Shown here piece after piece: positions 1-6,425 of a DNA stretch of 22,808 bases. The position numbers were made by a program, and so were the translations under genes. Origin of the DNA: Alphaproteobacteria bacterium (GTDB lineage: Bacteria > Pseudomonadota > Alphaproteobacteria > Rhizobiales > Aestuariivirgaceae). Every line of letters starts with the position of its first letter. Position 1 is the first letter of the stretch. Location: positions 1 through 22,808 of the forward strand of contig JAGRLX010000048.1 of assembly GCA_020441605.1 (NCBI GenBank), written 5' to 3'. Under the pieces are notes generated by a model, which saw only the letters and a program-made list of their open reading frames with translations, was not told where the DNA came from and made no database searches.

Positions 1-605
1 TGCCGCTGTTCGCCTTTGCCGATGCGCGGGATTCAGGTGCCGAGGCGAATGTGGCGCTGCCGGAGATGCCGCTCTCCGAGCATGTGGTGAGCGACTACCA
101 AACGATCAGACTGTCGCTCAAGGCGCATCCCATGTCATTCCTCCGGTCCCGGTGCATTGCCGAACGGGTCATCGACAACGGGAAGCTGGCGGTGGCGCGG
201 AACGGCGCTTCCGTGGCGGTGGCGGGCGTGGTGCTGGTCCGGCAGCGCCCCGGCTCGGCCAAGGGTGTCGTCTTCCTCACGCTGGAGGACGAGTTCGGCG
301 TGTGTAATGTGGTAGTCTGGCCGCAGGTGCTGGAAACTCATCGGGCCATCGTGATGGGGGCGCGGTTGATGCTGGTACGCGGCCGGGTGCAGAGGACGGG
401 CGACATCATCCATGTCGTCGCCAACCGGATCGCGGACAGGACCGGCTGGCTGTCGCTTCTCACCGAGGATGGCACGCTGATGAAGAACGCGTTGGCGCGA
501 GCTGACGAGGTGGTGAAGGGCGGTCCCGGCGGCTCGGTCCGTAGCCCCGCCGCCCGGCATCCGCGCGATGTGCGGGTCTTGCCGAAAAGCCGGGATTTTC
601 ATTGA
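1..605 (+). CDS. dnaE2: Error-prone DNA polymerase DnaE2 (ImuC), C-terminal end only
   Basis: This is the 3' end of a gene that begins before the window; it is open from the first bases (frame starting at base 3) to a TGA at 603-605. The roughly 200 visible residues carry the end of the polymerase module (LPEMPLSEHVVSDY, then LKAHPMSFLR) and a C-terminal OB-fold-like segment (VVFLTLEDEFGVCNVVVWP). The tail HPRDVRVLPKSRDFH is characteristic of DnaE2. In the family this is a non-essential C-family polymerase that works with ImuA and ImuB in SOS-induced translesion synthesis. Those partner genes would lie upstream, outside the window, and are not seen. No terminator is visible in the 54 bases that follow. 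The identification is firm; the catalytic domain itself cannot be assessed here. Confidence 0.93.
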   Translation, partial: PLFAFADARDSGAEANVALPEMPLSEHVVSDYQTIRLSLKAHPMSFLRSRCIAERVIDNGKLAVARNGASVAVAGVVLVRQRPGSAKGVVFLTLEDEFGVCNVVVWPQVLETHRAIVMGARLMLVRGRVQRTGDIIHVVANRIADRTGWLSLLTEDGTLMKNALARADEVVKGGPGGSVRSPAARHPRDVRVLPKSRDFH

Positions 606-624
606 GTTTTTACCAGAACGGCAC

Positions 625-642
625 GAAGCTCCAGCAGGTCAC
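625..642. repeat. Left direct repeat flanking the 660-1613 gene
   Basis: GAAGCTCCAGCAGGTCAC here matches GAAGCTCCAGGTCAC at 1614-1628 exactly, apart from one extra CAG triplet. The two copies lie just outside the AT-rich gene at 660-1613. They could be the footprint of an insertion or of repeat-mediated recombination, but no transposase or integrase is present. Confidence 0.5.
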
Positions 643-659
643 GAGAACAGAGCAGCGCT

Positions 660-1613
660 ATGACCAAGATCTGGCTCTCCCTCTTCGCACTTGTCTTCAG
701 TCTATTGCCACCGTCAAGTTCAGCGAAAGCAGGCGAAACGATATCAATCCCGTTCGTTGCACATGCTGGAGACAGATTCTCCGTTCGCATCGAAAAGGAA
801 CGCGAGGATGTGAAGAACGGAGATGTGACGAATCATATTAAAGTATTGTTAAAATATAATGGACTCATAACACGAGTATCCGAAGATGAAATGACGGTAG
901 AATGGAAGCAAGACGAATTCAAAACCACGCAGATCGCTGGTAAACAGCCAAATTTCGAAGGTGATCTGTCTGCATTGTTGCCTGCCCTGCAAACAAAGAA
1001 AATAACATTCAACACTGATACACTCGGAAACCCAAGAAAATTCCATAACTATGATCAGATAAAGGATGCGACGCTCAAGATGATCGGCGTTGATCCAAAG
1101 AACAAAGAAGCTCGCGAGCATCTCGAAACGACGCTGTTCGCGCTTGACGAGGAGACGGCTGCCCGGACCTTCCTTCAGGAGGCTGCCTTGATCGGCATGG
1201 GACAATCGATCGAATTGCCCGGCGGTGAATCTCAATCGGGGAAAGAAACAACGCCCAATCCACTTGGGGGCGTGCCCATCGAACTGGAGACGACTATTGG
1301 TCTGAAGACGAATGATGACCGGCAGGTGCAATTCGAGATGATCAGCACCTTTGTTCCAGAGAGCGTAACCAGGAGCGTCGCAAAGGCCATCGAGGACATG
1401 TCGGCACGGCAGAATGTCCCAATCGAAAAGCTCCGCAAGATCACCGGCGAAATGTCTGTGCAACGGAAGGACGTGACCGTGTTTTCGGTCAGCAAGACCA
1501 CGGGGTGGACAACGCAAGTCGATCAGATACGGACCGCAAGGGTGGCTGCGGGTCACAGCGCACAGGATCGCACCGATACATGGCACATCTCAGTAAGGAA
1601 AATCGAAGACTGA
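660..1613 (+). CDS. Putative secreted protein of unknown function
   Basis: A 317-residue protein I do not recognise. The N-terminus is a convincing Sec signal peptide: MTK, a hydrophobic stretch (IWLSLFALVFSLL), then a likely cleavage near SSSAKA. The mature part is polar and rich in Lys, Glu and Thr, with alternating segments suggesting beta structure (FSVRIEKE, MTVEWKQDEF) and no obvious catalytic motif, lipobox cysteine or membrane anchor. The C-terminal part again looks like beta strands (DVTVFSVSKTTGW, DTWHISVRKIED). A periplasmic or exported beta-sandwich protein is a guess. Base composition is strikingly unlike the neighbours: 841-900 is 33% GC by count, though the 3' half is closer to the local average. 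The ribosome binding site before ATG 660 is weak. The gene sits between near-identical direct repeats, which suggests it was acquired. Confidence 0.75.
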   Translation: MTKIWLSLFALVFSLLPPSSSAKAGETISIPFVAHAGDRFSVRIEKEREDVKNGDVTNHIKVLLKYNGLITRVSEDEMTVEWKQDEFKTTQIAGKQPNFEGDLSALLPALQTKKITFNTDTLGNPRKFHNYDQIKDATLKMIGVDPKNKEAREHLETTLFALDEETAARTFLQEAALIGMGQSIELPGGESQSGKETTPNPLGGVPIELETTIGLKTNDDRQVQFEMISTFVPESVTRSVAKAIEDMSARQNVPIEKLRKITGEMSVQRKDVTVFSVSKTTGWTTQVDQIRTARVAAGHSAQDRTDTWHISVRKIED

Positions 1614-1628
1614 GAAGCTCCAGGTCAC
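1614..1628. repeat. Right direct repeat flanking the 660-1613 gene
   Basis: GAAGCTCCAGGTCAC begins at the base after the stop codon of the 660-1613 gene and repeats the sequence at 625-642, minus one CAG triplet. It occupies the 16-base convergent gap before the stop of the BNR-repeat gene at 1630. Confidence 0.5.
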
Positions 1629-1629
1629 C

Positions 1630-2730
1630 CTATCCAAACCGCACCGCATGGATCGGCGGGAGGGTGGTGCTCACCGCCGACCACGAGTCACCCTGGTTCT
1701 CGCTCACCCACAAGTTTCCGGTGGTGGAGCCGAAGGCCAGGCGGTCGCCGATGTTGTCTCCGGCGAGGGCGTGGCGGAACACGATGTCATAGGCGTGGGC
1801 TTGCGGCAGGCCCTTCGACAGCACGTCGAAGGTCTTGCCGCCGTCGCGGGTGCGCGTCACCACCAGCTTGCCGTCGACGGGGTAGCGCTTCTCGTCCTTG
1901 ATGCCAGGGACGAACCAAGCCGTGTCCGGGTCCTTCGGGTGCACCACCACGCCGAAACCGAAGCTCGACGGCTTGGCGTGGCACCGCTGCCAGCTCAGCG
2001 CGTTGTCCGTGGACCGCCAGATGCCGCAATGGTGCTGCACCCAGAAGCGGGAGGGATCGGACGGCGACTGCACCATCATGTGCACGTCCTGCGTATGAGG
2101 ATCGGTGGAAGGCCCATCAGGGCCATCGTCGAACTGCATGCCATGGGCGTTCTGCTCCCAGGATGTGCCGCCGTCGCGCGTCGTCCACACGCCGCCGCAG
2201 GAAATGGCAATCCGCACCGTGCGGGAATCGCGCGGATCGACACAGATCGAATGAATGCCTGGAATGTCGGCGCCGCCGCCCAGCCATTTGTTGCGGTTGG
2301 GATCGCGCCACAAGGTTTCCATCAGTTTCCAGCTTTGGCCGCGATCGGCTGAACGGAACAATCCGCCCGGCATGGTACCGGCCCAGAGCACGCCGGGCTC
2401 GTCCGCCCCGCCGGCCTCGAGCGACCAGATCATCTGGGTGGTCCATTTCACCGGCTTGCCCCAGCCGTCGAGGTCTTCCAGTCCCTCGGGCTTGGGCGGG
2501 TAGGCGGGGGTGGTGATCTCGGTCCAGGCGCCACCCCTGTCCCTGCGGTGCAGCTTGACGCCGAAGTGACCGTGATTCAAAGCGGCATAGTCGGCGCCGT
2601 CACGGCGATCGTGCAGGGCAAGCGTGACATTGTCACCAAGAAAGGCGGCATCGCACACCGCCCAGCCACTGGCCCCGCGCGCGATTTCGAACAGGCCCTT
2701 GCGGGTCGATACCAACAGTCGGTCGCTCAT
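1630..2730 (-). CDS. BNR/Asp-box repeat beta-propeller protein
   Basis: A 366-residue protein built from Asp-box (S/T-x-D-x-G-x-x-W/F) blades. I see them near residues 62-69 (RRDRGGAW), 127-134 (SADRGQSW), 184-191 (TRDGGTSW), 240-247 (STDNALSW), 294-301 (TRDGGKTF) and 343-350 (SENQGDSW). This is the sialidase/Vps10-like propeller fold, often labelled exo-alpha-sialidase, but I see no basis for sialidase activity. It has no signal peptide, so it is probably cytoplasmic. The ATG at 2730 has an AAAGG ribosome site 8 bases upstream. The gene lies 13 bases after a MoaD/ThiS-like gene, so the two are very likely cotranscribed, and they may be the last genes of the Zur-led operon. The biochemical role is unknown. 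Confidence 0.85.
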   Translation of the reverse strand: MSDRLLVSTRKGLFEIARGASGWAVCDAAFLGDNVTLALHDRRDGADYAALNHGHFGVKLHRRDRGGAWTEITTPAYPPKPEGLEDLDGWGKPVKWTTQMIWSLEAGGADEPGVLWAGTMPGGLFRSADRGQSWKLMETLWRDPNRNKWLGGGADIPGIHSICVDPRDSRTVRIAISCGGVWTTRDGGTSWEQNAHGMQFDDGPDGPSTDPHTQDVHMMVQSPSDPSRFWVQHHCGIWRSTDNALSWQRCHAKPSSFGFGVVVHPKDPDTAWFVPGIKDEKRYPVDGKLVVTRTRDGGKTFDVLSKGLPQAHAYDIVFRHALAGDNIGDRLAFGSTTGNLWVSENQGDSWSAVSTTLPPIHAVRFG

Positions 2731-2743
2731 GGAAACACCTTTC

Positions 2744-3013
2744 TCAGCCGCCGGACAGCGCCTGCATCACCCAGATTTCACTTGAAGGCTTCACGGGATC
2801 GGAGAGCCTGTCGATGTCGCGGATGCGCTGGCCGTCCACCAGGATGGTCATGTGCTTGCGCAAGGCCCCCTGGTCGTCGAGCACATAGGTGCCAAGCCGG
2901 TCCTGCGCCGCGAAGACCTGGTCGAGGACCTCGCGCACAGTCAACCCCTCCGCCGCCATGGACGGGCAGTCCACATGGCGGCGCAAATTGGCCGTAAAGA
3001 AAACCGTGGCCAT
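2744..3013 (-). CDS. MoaD/ThiS family ubiquitin-fold protein
   Basis: An 89-residue protein with the beta-grasp pattern of MoaD/ThiS sulfur carriers. It has a first strand (VFFTANLRRHV), an LTVREVLDQVF helix, a middle strand in which THE turn KHMTILVDGQRI matches the family's 'V-x-V-N-G' region, and an end at Gly-Gly (ALSGG). In MoaD and ThiS the terminal diglycine is adenylated by an E1-like enzyme and then carries sulfur as a thiocarboxylate. No E1-like (MoeB/ThiF), MoaE or thiamin/molybdopterin gene is in this window. Its partner here is instead the BNR propeller gene 13 bases downstream. A role in molybdopterin synthesis is therefore not implied; it may serve another sulfur transfer or a protein-conjugation role. 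The 54 bases upstream contain a strong hairpin. Confidence 0.85.
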   Translation of the reverse strand: MATVFFTANLRRHVDCPSMAAEGLTVREVLDQVFAAQDRLGTYVLDDQGALRKHMTILVDGQRIRDIDRLSDPVKPSSEIWVMQALSGG

Positions 3014-3023
3014 CGCTTCTTTT

Positions 3024-3049
3024 CCCGACGCGCATCATAGCGCATCGGG
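3024..3049 (-). other. RNA hairpin in the tspO / MoaD-like intercistronic gap
   Basis: On the minus-strand transcript, arms CCCGATGCGC and GCGCGTCGGG can form a 10-bp stem including one U-G wobble, with a 6-base loop (TATGAT). On the plus strand the same position is a C-A mismatch, so the structure favours the direction in which the genes are transcribed. There is no T-run after it, so it is not a typical terminator. It ends 10 bases before the MoaD-like start codon, and could be an mRNA-processing or stability element, or an attenuator. Confidence 0.5.
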
Positions 3050-3067
3050 CGCCGCGGCGGAACCCGG

Positions 3068-3535
3068 TCAGTTCAGGCGCCAGATGGCGAAATTCAGAAC
3101 CGCGGCGAAACTCACCCAGGCCAGATAGGGCAACATGAGAGTGCCGGCCAGCCGCGACCGCTGGAAGAAGGCGATGGCGGTCAGCAGGAGCGCCACCCAG
3201 AGCATGGCGATGTCGACCAGGCCGAGCCAGGGGGACCGGGCGCCGAAGAACAGGAAGGACCAGGCAAAGTTCAGCGCCAGTTGCGAGAAGAACAGGACCA
3301 TGGCGCCGCCGGTCCTGCCGCCGCCGCGCCAGACCAGCCAGGCGGCGATGGCCATCAGCACGTAGAGCGTGGTCCAGACCGGGCCGAAAATCCAGTTTGG
3401 TGGATTCCATGAGGGCTTGATGAGAGTGGGATACCAGTCGACGACCGATTGGGCGGTGACCCAGCCACCAAGACCGCCGACCGCCAGGCAGAGGAGAATG
3501 AAGCCGGCCAGAACCAGCCATTGATTACGCAGCAT
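3068..3535 (-). CDS. tspO: TspO/MBR (translocator protein) family
   Basis: A 155-residue, tryptophan-rich membrane protein with about five hydrophobic helices, the normal size for bacterial TspO. Diagnostic features are the loop after helix 1 (residues 39-50, with KPSWNPPNW), the helix-2 segment GPVWTTLYVLM, the central LNFAWSFLFFG (about 88-98) and LPYLAWVSFAAVLNFAIW near the C-terminus. TspO proteins bind porphyrins and related ligands. In Rhodobacter TspO negatively affects photosynthesis gene expression, and other bacterial members are linked to tetrapyrrole handling and stress. I chose ATG 3535 because it follows an AGAGGA ribosome site and sits 8 bases after the NicO gene's stop. That tight spacing suggests cotranscription with the zinc/nickel genes upstream, an unusual setting. 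Confidence 0.93.
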   Translation of the reverse strand: MLRNQWLVLAGFILLCLAVGGLGGWVTAQSVVDWYPTLIKPSWNPPNWIFGPVWTTLYVLMAIAAWLVWRGGGRTGGAMVLFFSQLALNFAWSFLFFGARSPWLGLVDIAMLWVALLLTAIAFFQRSRLAGTLMLPYLAWVSFAAVLNFAIWRLN

Positions 3536-3543
3536 GGATCCTC

Positions 3544-4647
3544 TCACAGCATGGGGTTGGCAACGCCGAGCGAACCCATGAACAACAGCGCGCCGAGCCC
3601 GGCGATGACCGTTCCTCCCCCGAGCCGCAGGCCAAATCCCAGCCAGGTCATCCAGCGTTCCTCCCGCCCCGCCACGCGCATGGCGAGTTTCTTGGAATAG
3701 ACAGCCACGGCGGCGATGATCGACACGGTGATGAATGTGCCCAGGGCCATGGCAAAAGTGGACGCAACGCCGGCCCAGTAGAGCCCCATAGCATTGGCAA
3801 AGACCAGCACCAGAATGGCACCAGTGCAGGGGCGGATGCCCACCGCGAAGGCGAGCGAAAAGGCCCGCGCCAGGGACCAATCCCCGCGCAGGTCACGGGC
3901 CTCGGGAACATGGGCATGGCCGCAACCGCAATCGGGCCCATGGACGTGGCCGTGGGACACCGGGGCGGTGGGCTGCATGGGTTGAAAGGTGTCGAAGTGG
4001 TGGCCATGGGCAGCGTGCTGGATCGCATCGCGCCGAGGATGGCCGGCATGGGCCTGGGCCGGCCTCCGGATCGCCGTCCACATGAGATAGAGGCCCATGA
4101 AACCGATCAAGGCATAGCTGGCGCTTTCGAGCGTGCCCGCCACGTTGCGGGCGGTGGCACCGACACTGGCCACGGCCAGCAGCAGCACCGAAACGAGGGC
4201 GATGGCAGTCAGGGCCTGGATGACGGCGCTCATGGCAGAAATCAGGATGCCGCGGCGCAGTTCATTCTCGGTGGCCAGCAACCAGGCGGAGATGACGGCC
4301 TTGCCGTGACCGGGGCCTGCCGCATGGAAGATGCCATAGGCGAAACTGAGCAGGACAAGAGTCCAGGTGGCGGCGAGGGATGTGCGCTGGCGGATGCCGC
4401 GCAGTGCACCGGCCATCTGGCCATAGAATTCCTGCTGCTGGTCCCGGACCCATAGCACCGGATCCTCGAAGAAGGAGACGGTTGCGGCCGTATCGCCATT
4501 GCGTGGCTGCACCAGGAGCTTGCGCTTGTCGATCTTCACCTGCGGGGCGGCCTGGTCCGGCGCTTGCGCCACTGCTGCCGCCGGCTGGCAAAGGACCAGC
4601 GTCAGCGCGGCAAACAGGGCTAGCAGGATGCATCTCAGGCGTTGCAT
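3544..4647 (-). CDS. NicO/RcnA-family nickel-cobalt transporter
   Basis: A 367-residue inner-membrane protein. It begins with a signal sequence (LLALFAALTLVL, to about residue 28), followed by a short periplasmic region and about six membrane helices. Family landmarks are FHAAGPGHGKAVISAW (residues 107-122) and VGIRPCTGAILVLVFA (269-284). Between the helix bundles is a His-rich loop: 11 histidines and two cysteines (C240, C242) lie between residues 200 and 246, a likely metal-binding segment. RcnA-type relatives export Ni and Co. Members paired with DUF1007, as here, are annotated only as uncharacterised metal transport systems, and zinc is possible given the Zur box upstream. ATG 4647 was chosen because it overlaps the end of the DUF1007 gene by 13 bases, indicating translational coupling, and starts at the signal sequence. 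Confidence 0.88.
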   Translation of the reverse strand: MQRLRCILLALFAALTLVLCQPAAAVAQAPDQAAPQVKIDKRKLLVQPRNGDTAATVSFFEDPVLWVRDQQQEFYGQMAGALRGIRQRTSLAATWTLVLLSFAYGIFHAAGPGHGKAVISAWLLATENELRRGILISAMSAVIQALTAIALVSVLLLAVASVGATARNVAGTLESASYALIGFMGLYLMWTAIRRPAQAHAGHPRRDAIQHAAHGHHFDTFQPMQPTAPVSHGHVHGPDCGCGHAHVPEARDLRGDWSLARAFSLAFAVGIRPCTGAILVLVFANAMGLYWAGVASTFAMALGTFITVSIIAAVAVYSKKLAMRVAGREERWMTWLGFGLRLGGGTVIAGLGALLFMGSLGVANPML

Positions 4648-5306
4648 TCGATCAGCACGGGCTGGGCGAAGAGGGCGCCGAAATCCTCGTCGGTGTCGGG
4701 TTTCCAGTCGGGACCCTTGCTGGCCAGCATCTGTTGGGTCTTTTCCAGTTCCTCGCTGGTCGGCACCGGCTTCACGTCGAGCCGGCAATTGCGTGGCATG
4801 TTGCCCACCACCGTCACCGGATCGTCCTTGACATAGTCGATGGCGATGAAGAACTCCGGATCATAGACCTTGACCATAAATTCGCCCGCCACCGGATCGA
4901 CCGGGGTCTGCAGCGGTACCTGGAAATGGAGCTGCAGCTTGTCGTTGGACCAGATCTGGCCGTATTCGGTCACTTCGCCCAGGGCCTGCTTGGCGCCCTT
5001 GTAGCGCATCACGGTGAAATATTCGTAGTCCTTCAGCGAAGCGATGTTCTCCTTGGTGAGGGGATCAAGCTCGCTCTGGCTGTAGACACCATCGCCATTG
5101 GCGTCCAGTCCGTCCAGGGCCATCTGGGCATAGCCGTCATCGAAGGTCCAGATCAGGTTGATGCCCTGGATCTGGCCCTGGTCATTGAAGACAATATCGG
5201 ACCGCATCTCGATCCAGACATGGGGATGCGCCGCGGCCTTGCCGGCCATTGCCAGCGGCAGGCAGACCAATGCCACGATCGGAGCCCACGACAATCGTCT
5301 CATCAT
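4635..5306 (-). CDS. DUF1007 family periplasmic metal-transport accessory protein
   Basis: About 223 residues. An N-terminal signal peptide (MMRRLSWAPIVALVCLPLAMAG) leads to a probable cleavage at KAAA, just before HPHVW (residues 27-31). The mature protein could therefore start with histidine and carry an amino-terminal metal site. Residues 68-79 (DANGDGVYSQSE) form a canonical EF-hand-like loop, with acidic or Asn residues at loop positions 1, 3, 5 and 12. DUF1007 proteins are usually found beside NicO/RcnA permeases, as here, and are thought to be their periplasmic partner; this is known by association rather than mechanism. A GGGAGG ribosome site precedes two consecutive ATGs, and the second (5303) has the better spacing. 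The gene starts 60 bases after the znuA stop. Confidence 0.88.
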   Translation of the reverse strand: MMRRLSWAPIVALVCLPLAMAGKAAAHPHVWIEMRSDIVFNDQGQIQGINLIWTFDDGYAQMALDGLDANGDGVYSQSELDPLTKENIASLKDYEYFTVMRYKGAKQALGEVTEYGQIWSNDKLQLHFQVPLQTPVDPVAGEFMVKVYDPEFFIAIDYVKDDPVTVVGNMPRNCRLDVKPVPTSEELEKTQQMLASKGPDWKPDTDEDFGALFAQPVLIECNA

Positions 5307-5366
5307 TCCTCCCAACGACTCGGGCGGTGATGATGGGTCAATGCGGCGAAAAAGTGAAGTTACCGA

Positions 5367-6296
5367 TTATCCGGCCAGGCAGTCGCGCAGGGCCGCGGCG
5401 AGGGCACGCAAAAGTTGCGGATAAGCATCCGGGCCGGGCGGGAGGCCCGCCCCCAGGGGATCGAGCATGGCCGAGCGGGCGCCGGTCCCCTCGATCACCG
5501 CATCCACGGCGCGCGCGTCATATTGCGGTTCGCGGAAGACACAGACGGCGCCGGTGGCCGTGACCTGGTCACGCAGTTCCTTGAGGCGTTCGGCCGAGGG
5601 TGAGGAAGCCGCAACATCGGTGATGGAGCCCACCGCATTCAGGCCAAAACGGTGTTCGAAGTACTGGAAGGCATCGTGAAAGACGGCGAAGGGCCTGTGC
5701 TTCACTAGCGCGAGCTGGTCCGCGATCTCGGCGGAAAGGCGGTCAAGCCCGCTGGCGAAGTCCCGGGCATTGCTCTGATAGGATGCGGCATTGCCCGGAT
5801 CCGCCGCGGAAAGCGCGTCGGCCACGGCCCTGGCCATGGCCTTGGCATTGTCCGGATCGAGCCAGACGTGCGGGTCGAACCGGAGGACGCCATCGGCATG
5901 TTCGTGACTGGCGTCGTCGTCAGCGTCGTGGTTGTGGGTGGCCCAAGCGCCACCTTCGCGTATCGGCAGAGTGGCGACCCCGGCGGCTTCCGACAGCTCG
6001 GTGAAGCTCTTGCCGTTCACCGCCTCGCTGCCGCTCAGCTGGGCGAGCTTGGCTTCCAGCCCGTGGCCGATGATGAAAACCAGGTCGGCCTTGCCGAGCG
6101 CCGCAATCTGGCTGGCCGTGAAGGTAGCACGGTGTTCCGACATCTGGCCCTCCAGCAGCAGCTCTGGCGTGCCGTTGCCCCCCATGACGGCGGCGACGAT
6201 GGCGTGGACCGGGACCACCGAGGCGATGACCCTAGGGGCGGCGGCGGCTGGCAGGGACAGAAGCAAAAAGACGGCCGCGGCGGCAAGCAGGCGCAT
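5367..6296 (-). CDS. znuA: Zinc ABC transporter substrate-binding protein ZnuA
   Basis: A 309-residue periplasmic protein of the cluster A-I solute-binding family. It has a clear signal peptide (MRLLAAAAVFLLLSLPAAAA), the VIASVVPVHAIVAAVMGG start of the fold, and the three expected zinc-ligand histidines at residues 55 (SEHRAT), 143 (DPHVWLDP) and 207 (VFHDAF). An acidic/His-rich flexible loop (about 121-133, with H121, H123, H131 and H133) is typical of zinc rather than manganese members. I prefer ATG 6296, which follows a GAGAG ribosome site; the in-frame ATG 6308 would leave the Zur box overlapping the ribosome site. The permease (znuB), ATPase (znuC) and zur genes are absent from the window. 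The gene leads a same-strand run that continues with DUF1007 and NicO. Confidence 0.95.
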   Translation of the reverse strand: MRLLAAAAVFLLLSLPAAAAPRVIASVVPVHAIVAAVMGGNGTPELLLEGQMSEHRATFTASQIAALGKADLVFIIGHGLEAKLAQLSGSEAVNGKSFTELSEAAGVATLPIREGGAWATHNHDADDDASHEHADGVLRFDPHVWLDPDNAKAMARAVADALSAADPGNAASYQSNARDFASGLDRLSAEIADQLALVKHRPFAVFHDAFQYFEHRFGLNAVGSITDVAASSPSAERLKELRDQVTATGAVCVFREPQYDARAVDAVIEGTGARSAMLDPLGAGLPPGPDAYPQLLRALAAALRDCLAG

Positions 6297-6310
6297 GGAT
6301 TCTCTCATGT

Positions 6311-6329
6311 AACGTTATAATATAACATA
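6311..6329. promoter_or_regulatory. Zur box (zinc uptake regulator operator)
   Basis: AACGTTATAATATAACATA contains a perfect 13-bp palindrome, GTTATA-A-TATAAC (6314-6326). It closely matches the core of the known proteobacterial Zur operator (ATGTTATAWTATAACAT). It lies 15 bases upstream of the preferred znuA start and covers the -10 element of the znuA promoter, the expected geometry for repression by zinc-loaded Zur. Confidence 0.9.
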
Positions 6330-6351
6330 AAGATGAGTGCGGGCCTGTCAA
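6324..6351 (-). promoter_or_regulatory. znuA promoter (-35 and -10)
   Basis: On the minus strand a perfect -35 hexamer TTGACA (6351-6346) is followed after 16 bases by TATGTT (6329-6324, 4 of 6 matches to TATAAT). The -10 element lies inside the Zur box. Transcription would start near 6317, giving a short leader of about 20 bases before ATG 6296. Confidence 0.7.
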
Positions 6352-6425
6352 GCCCTGACGCAGACGTGATGCCATGCGGCAATCGTTGAGTTGCGCCGAA
6401 GGCCGGGTGCTGTCAGGTAGAGCAC

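Noticed and set aside
3068..3880. A 270-residue extended form of the TspO protein
   Set aside because: The extension is the shadow frame of the NicO gene. The conserved TspO sequence starts at ATG 3535, behind a good ribosome site.
4635..4647. Overlap of the DUF1007 and NicO genes as a possible frameshifted fusion
   Set aside because: Both proteins have their own signal sequence and complete domains. The 13-base overlap is ordinary translational coupling.
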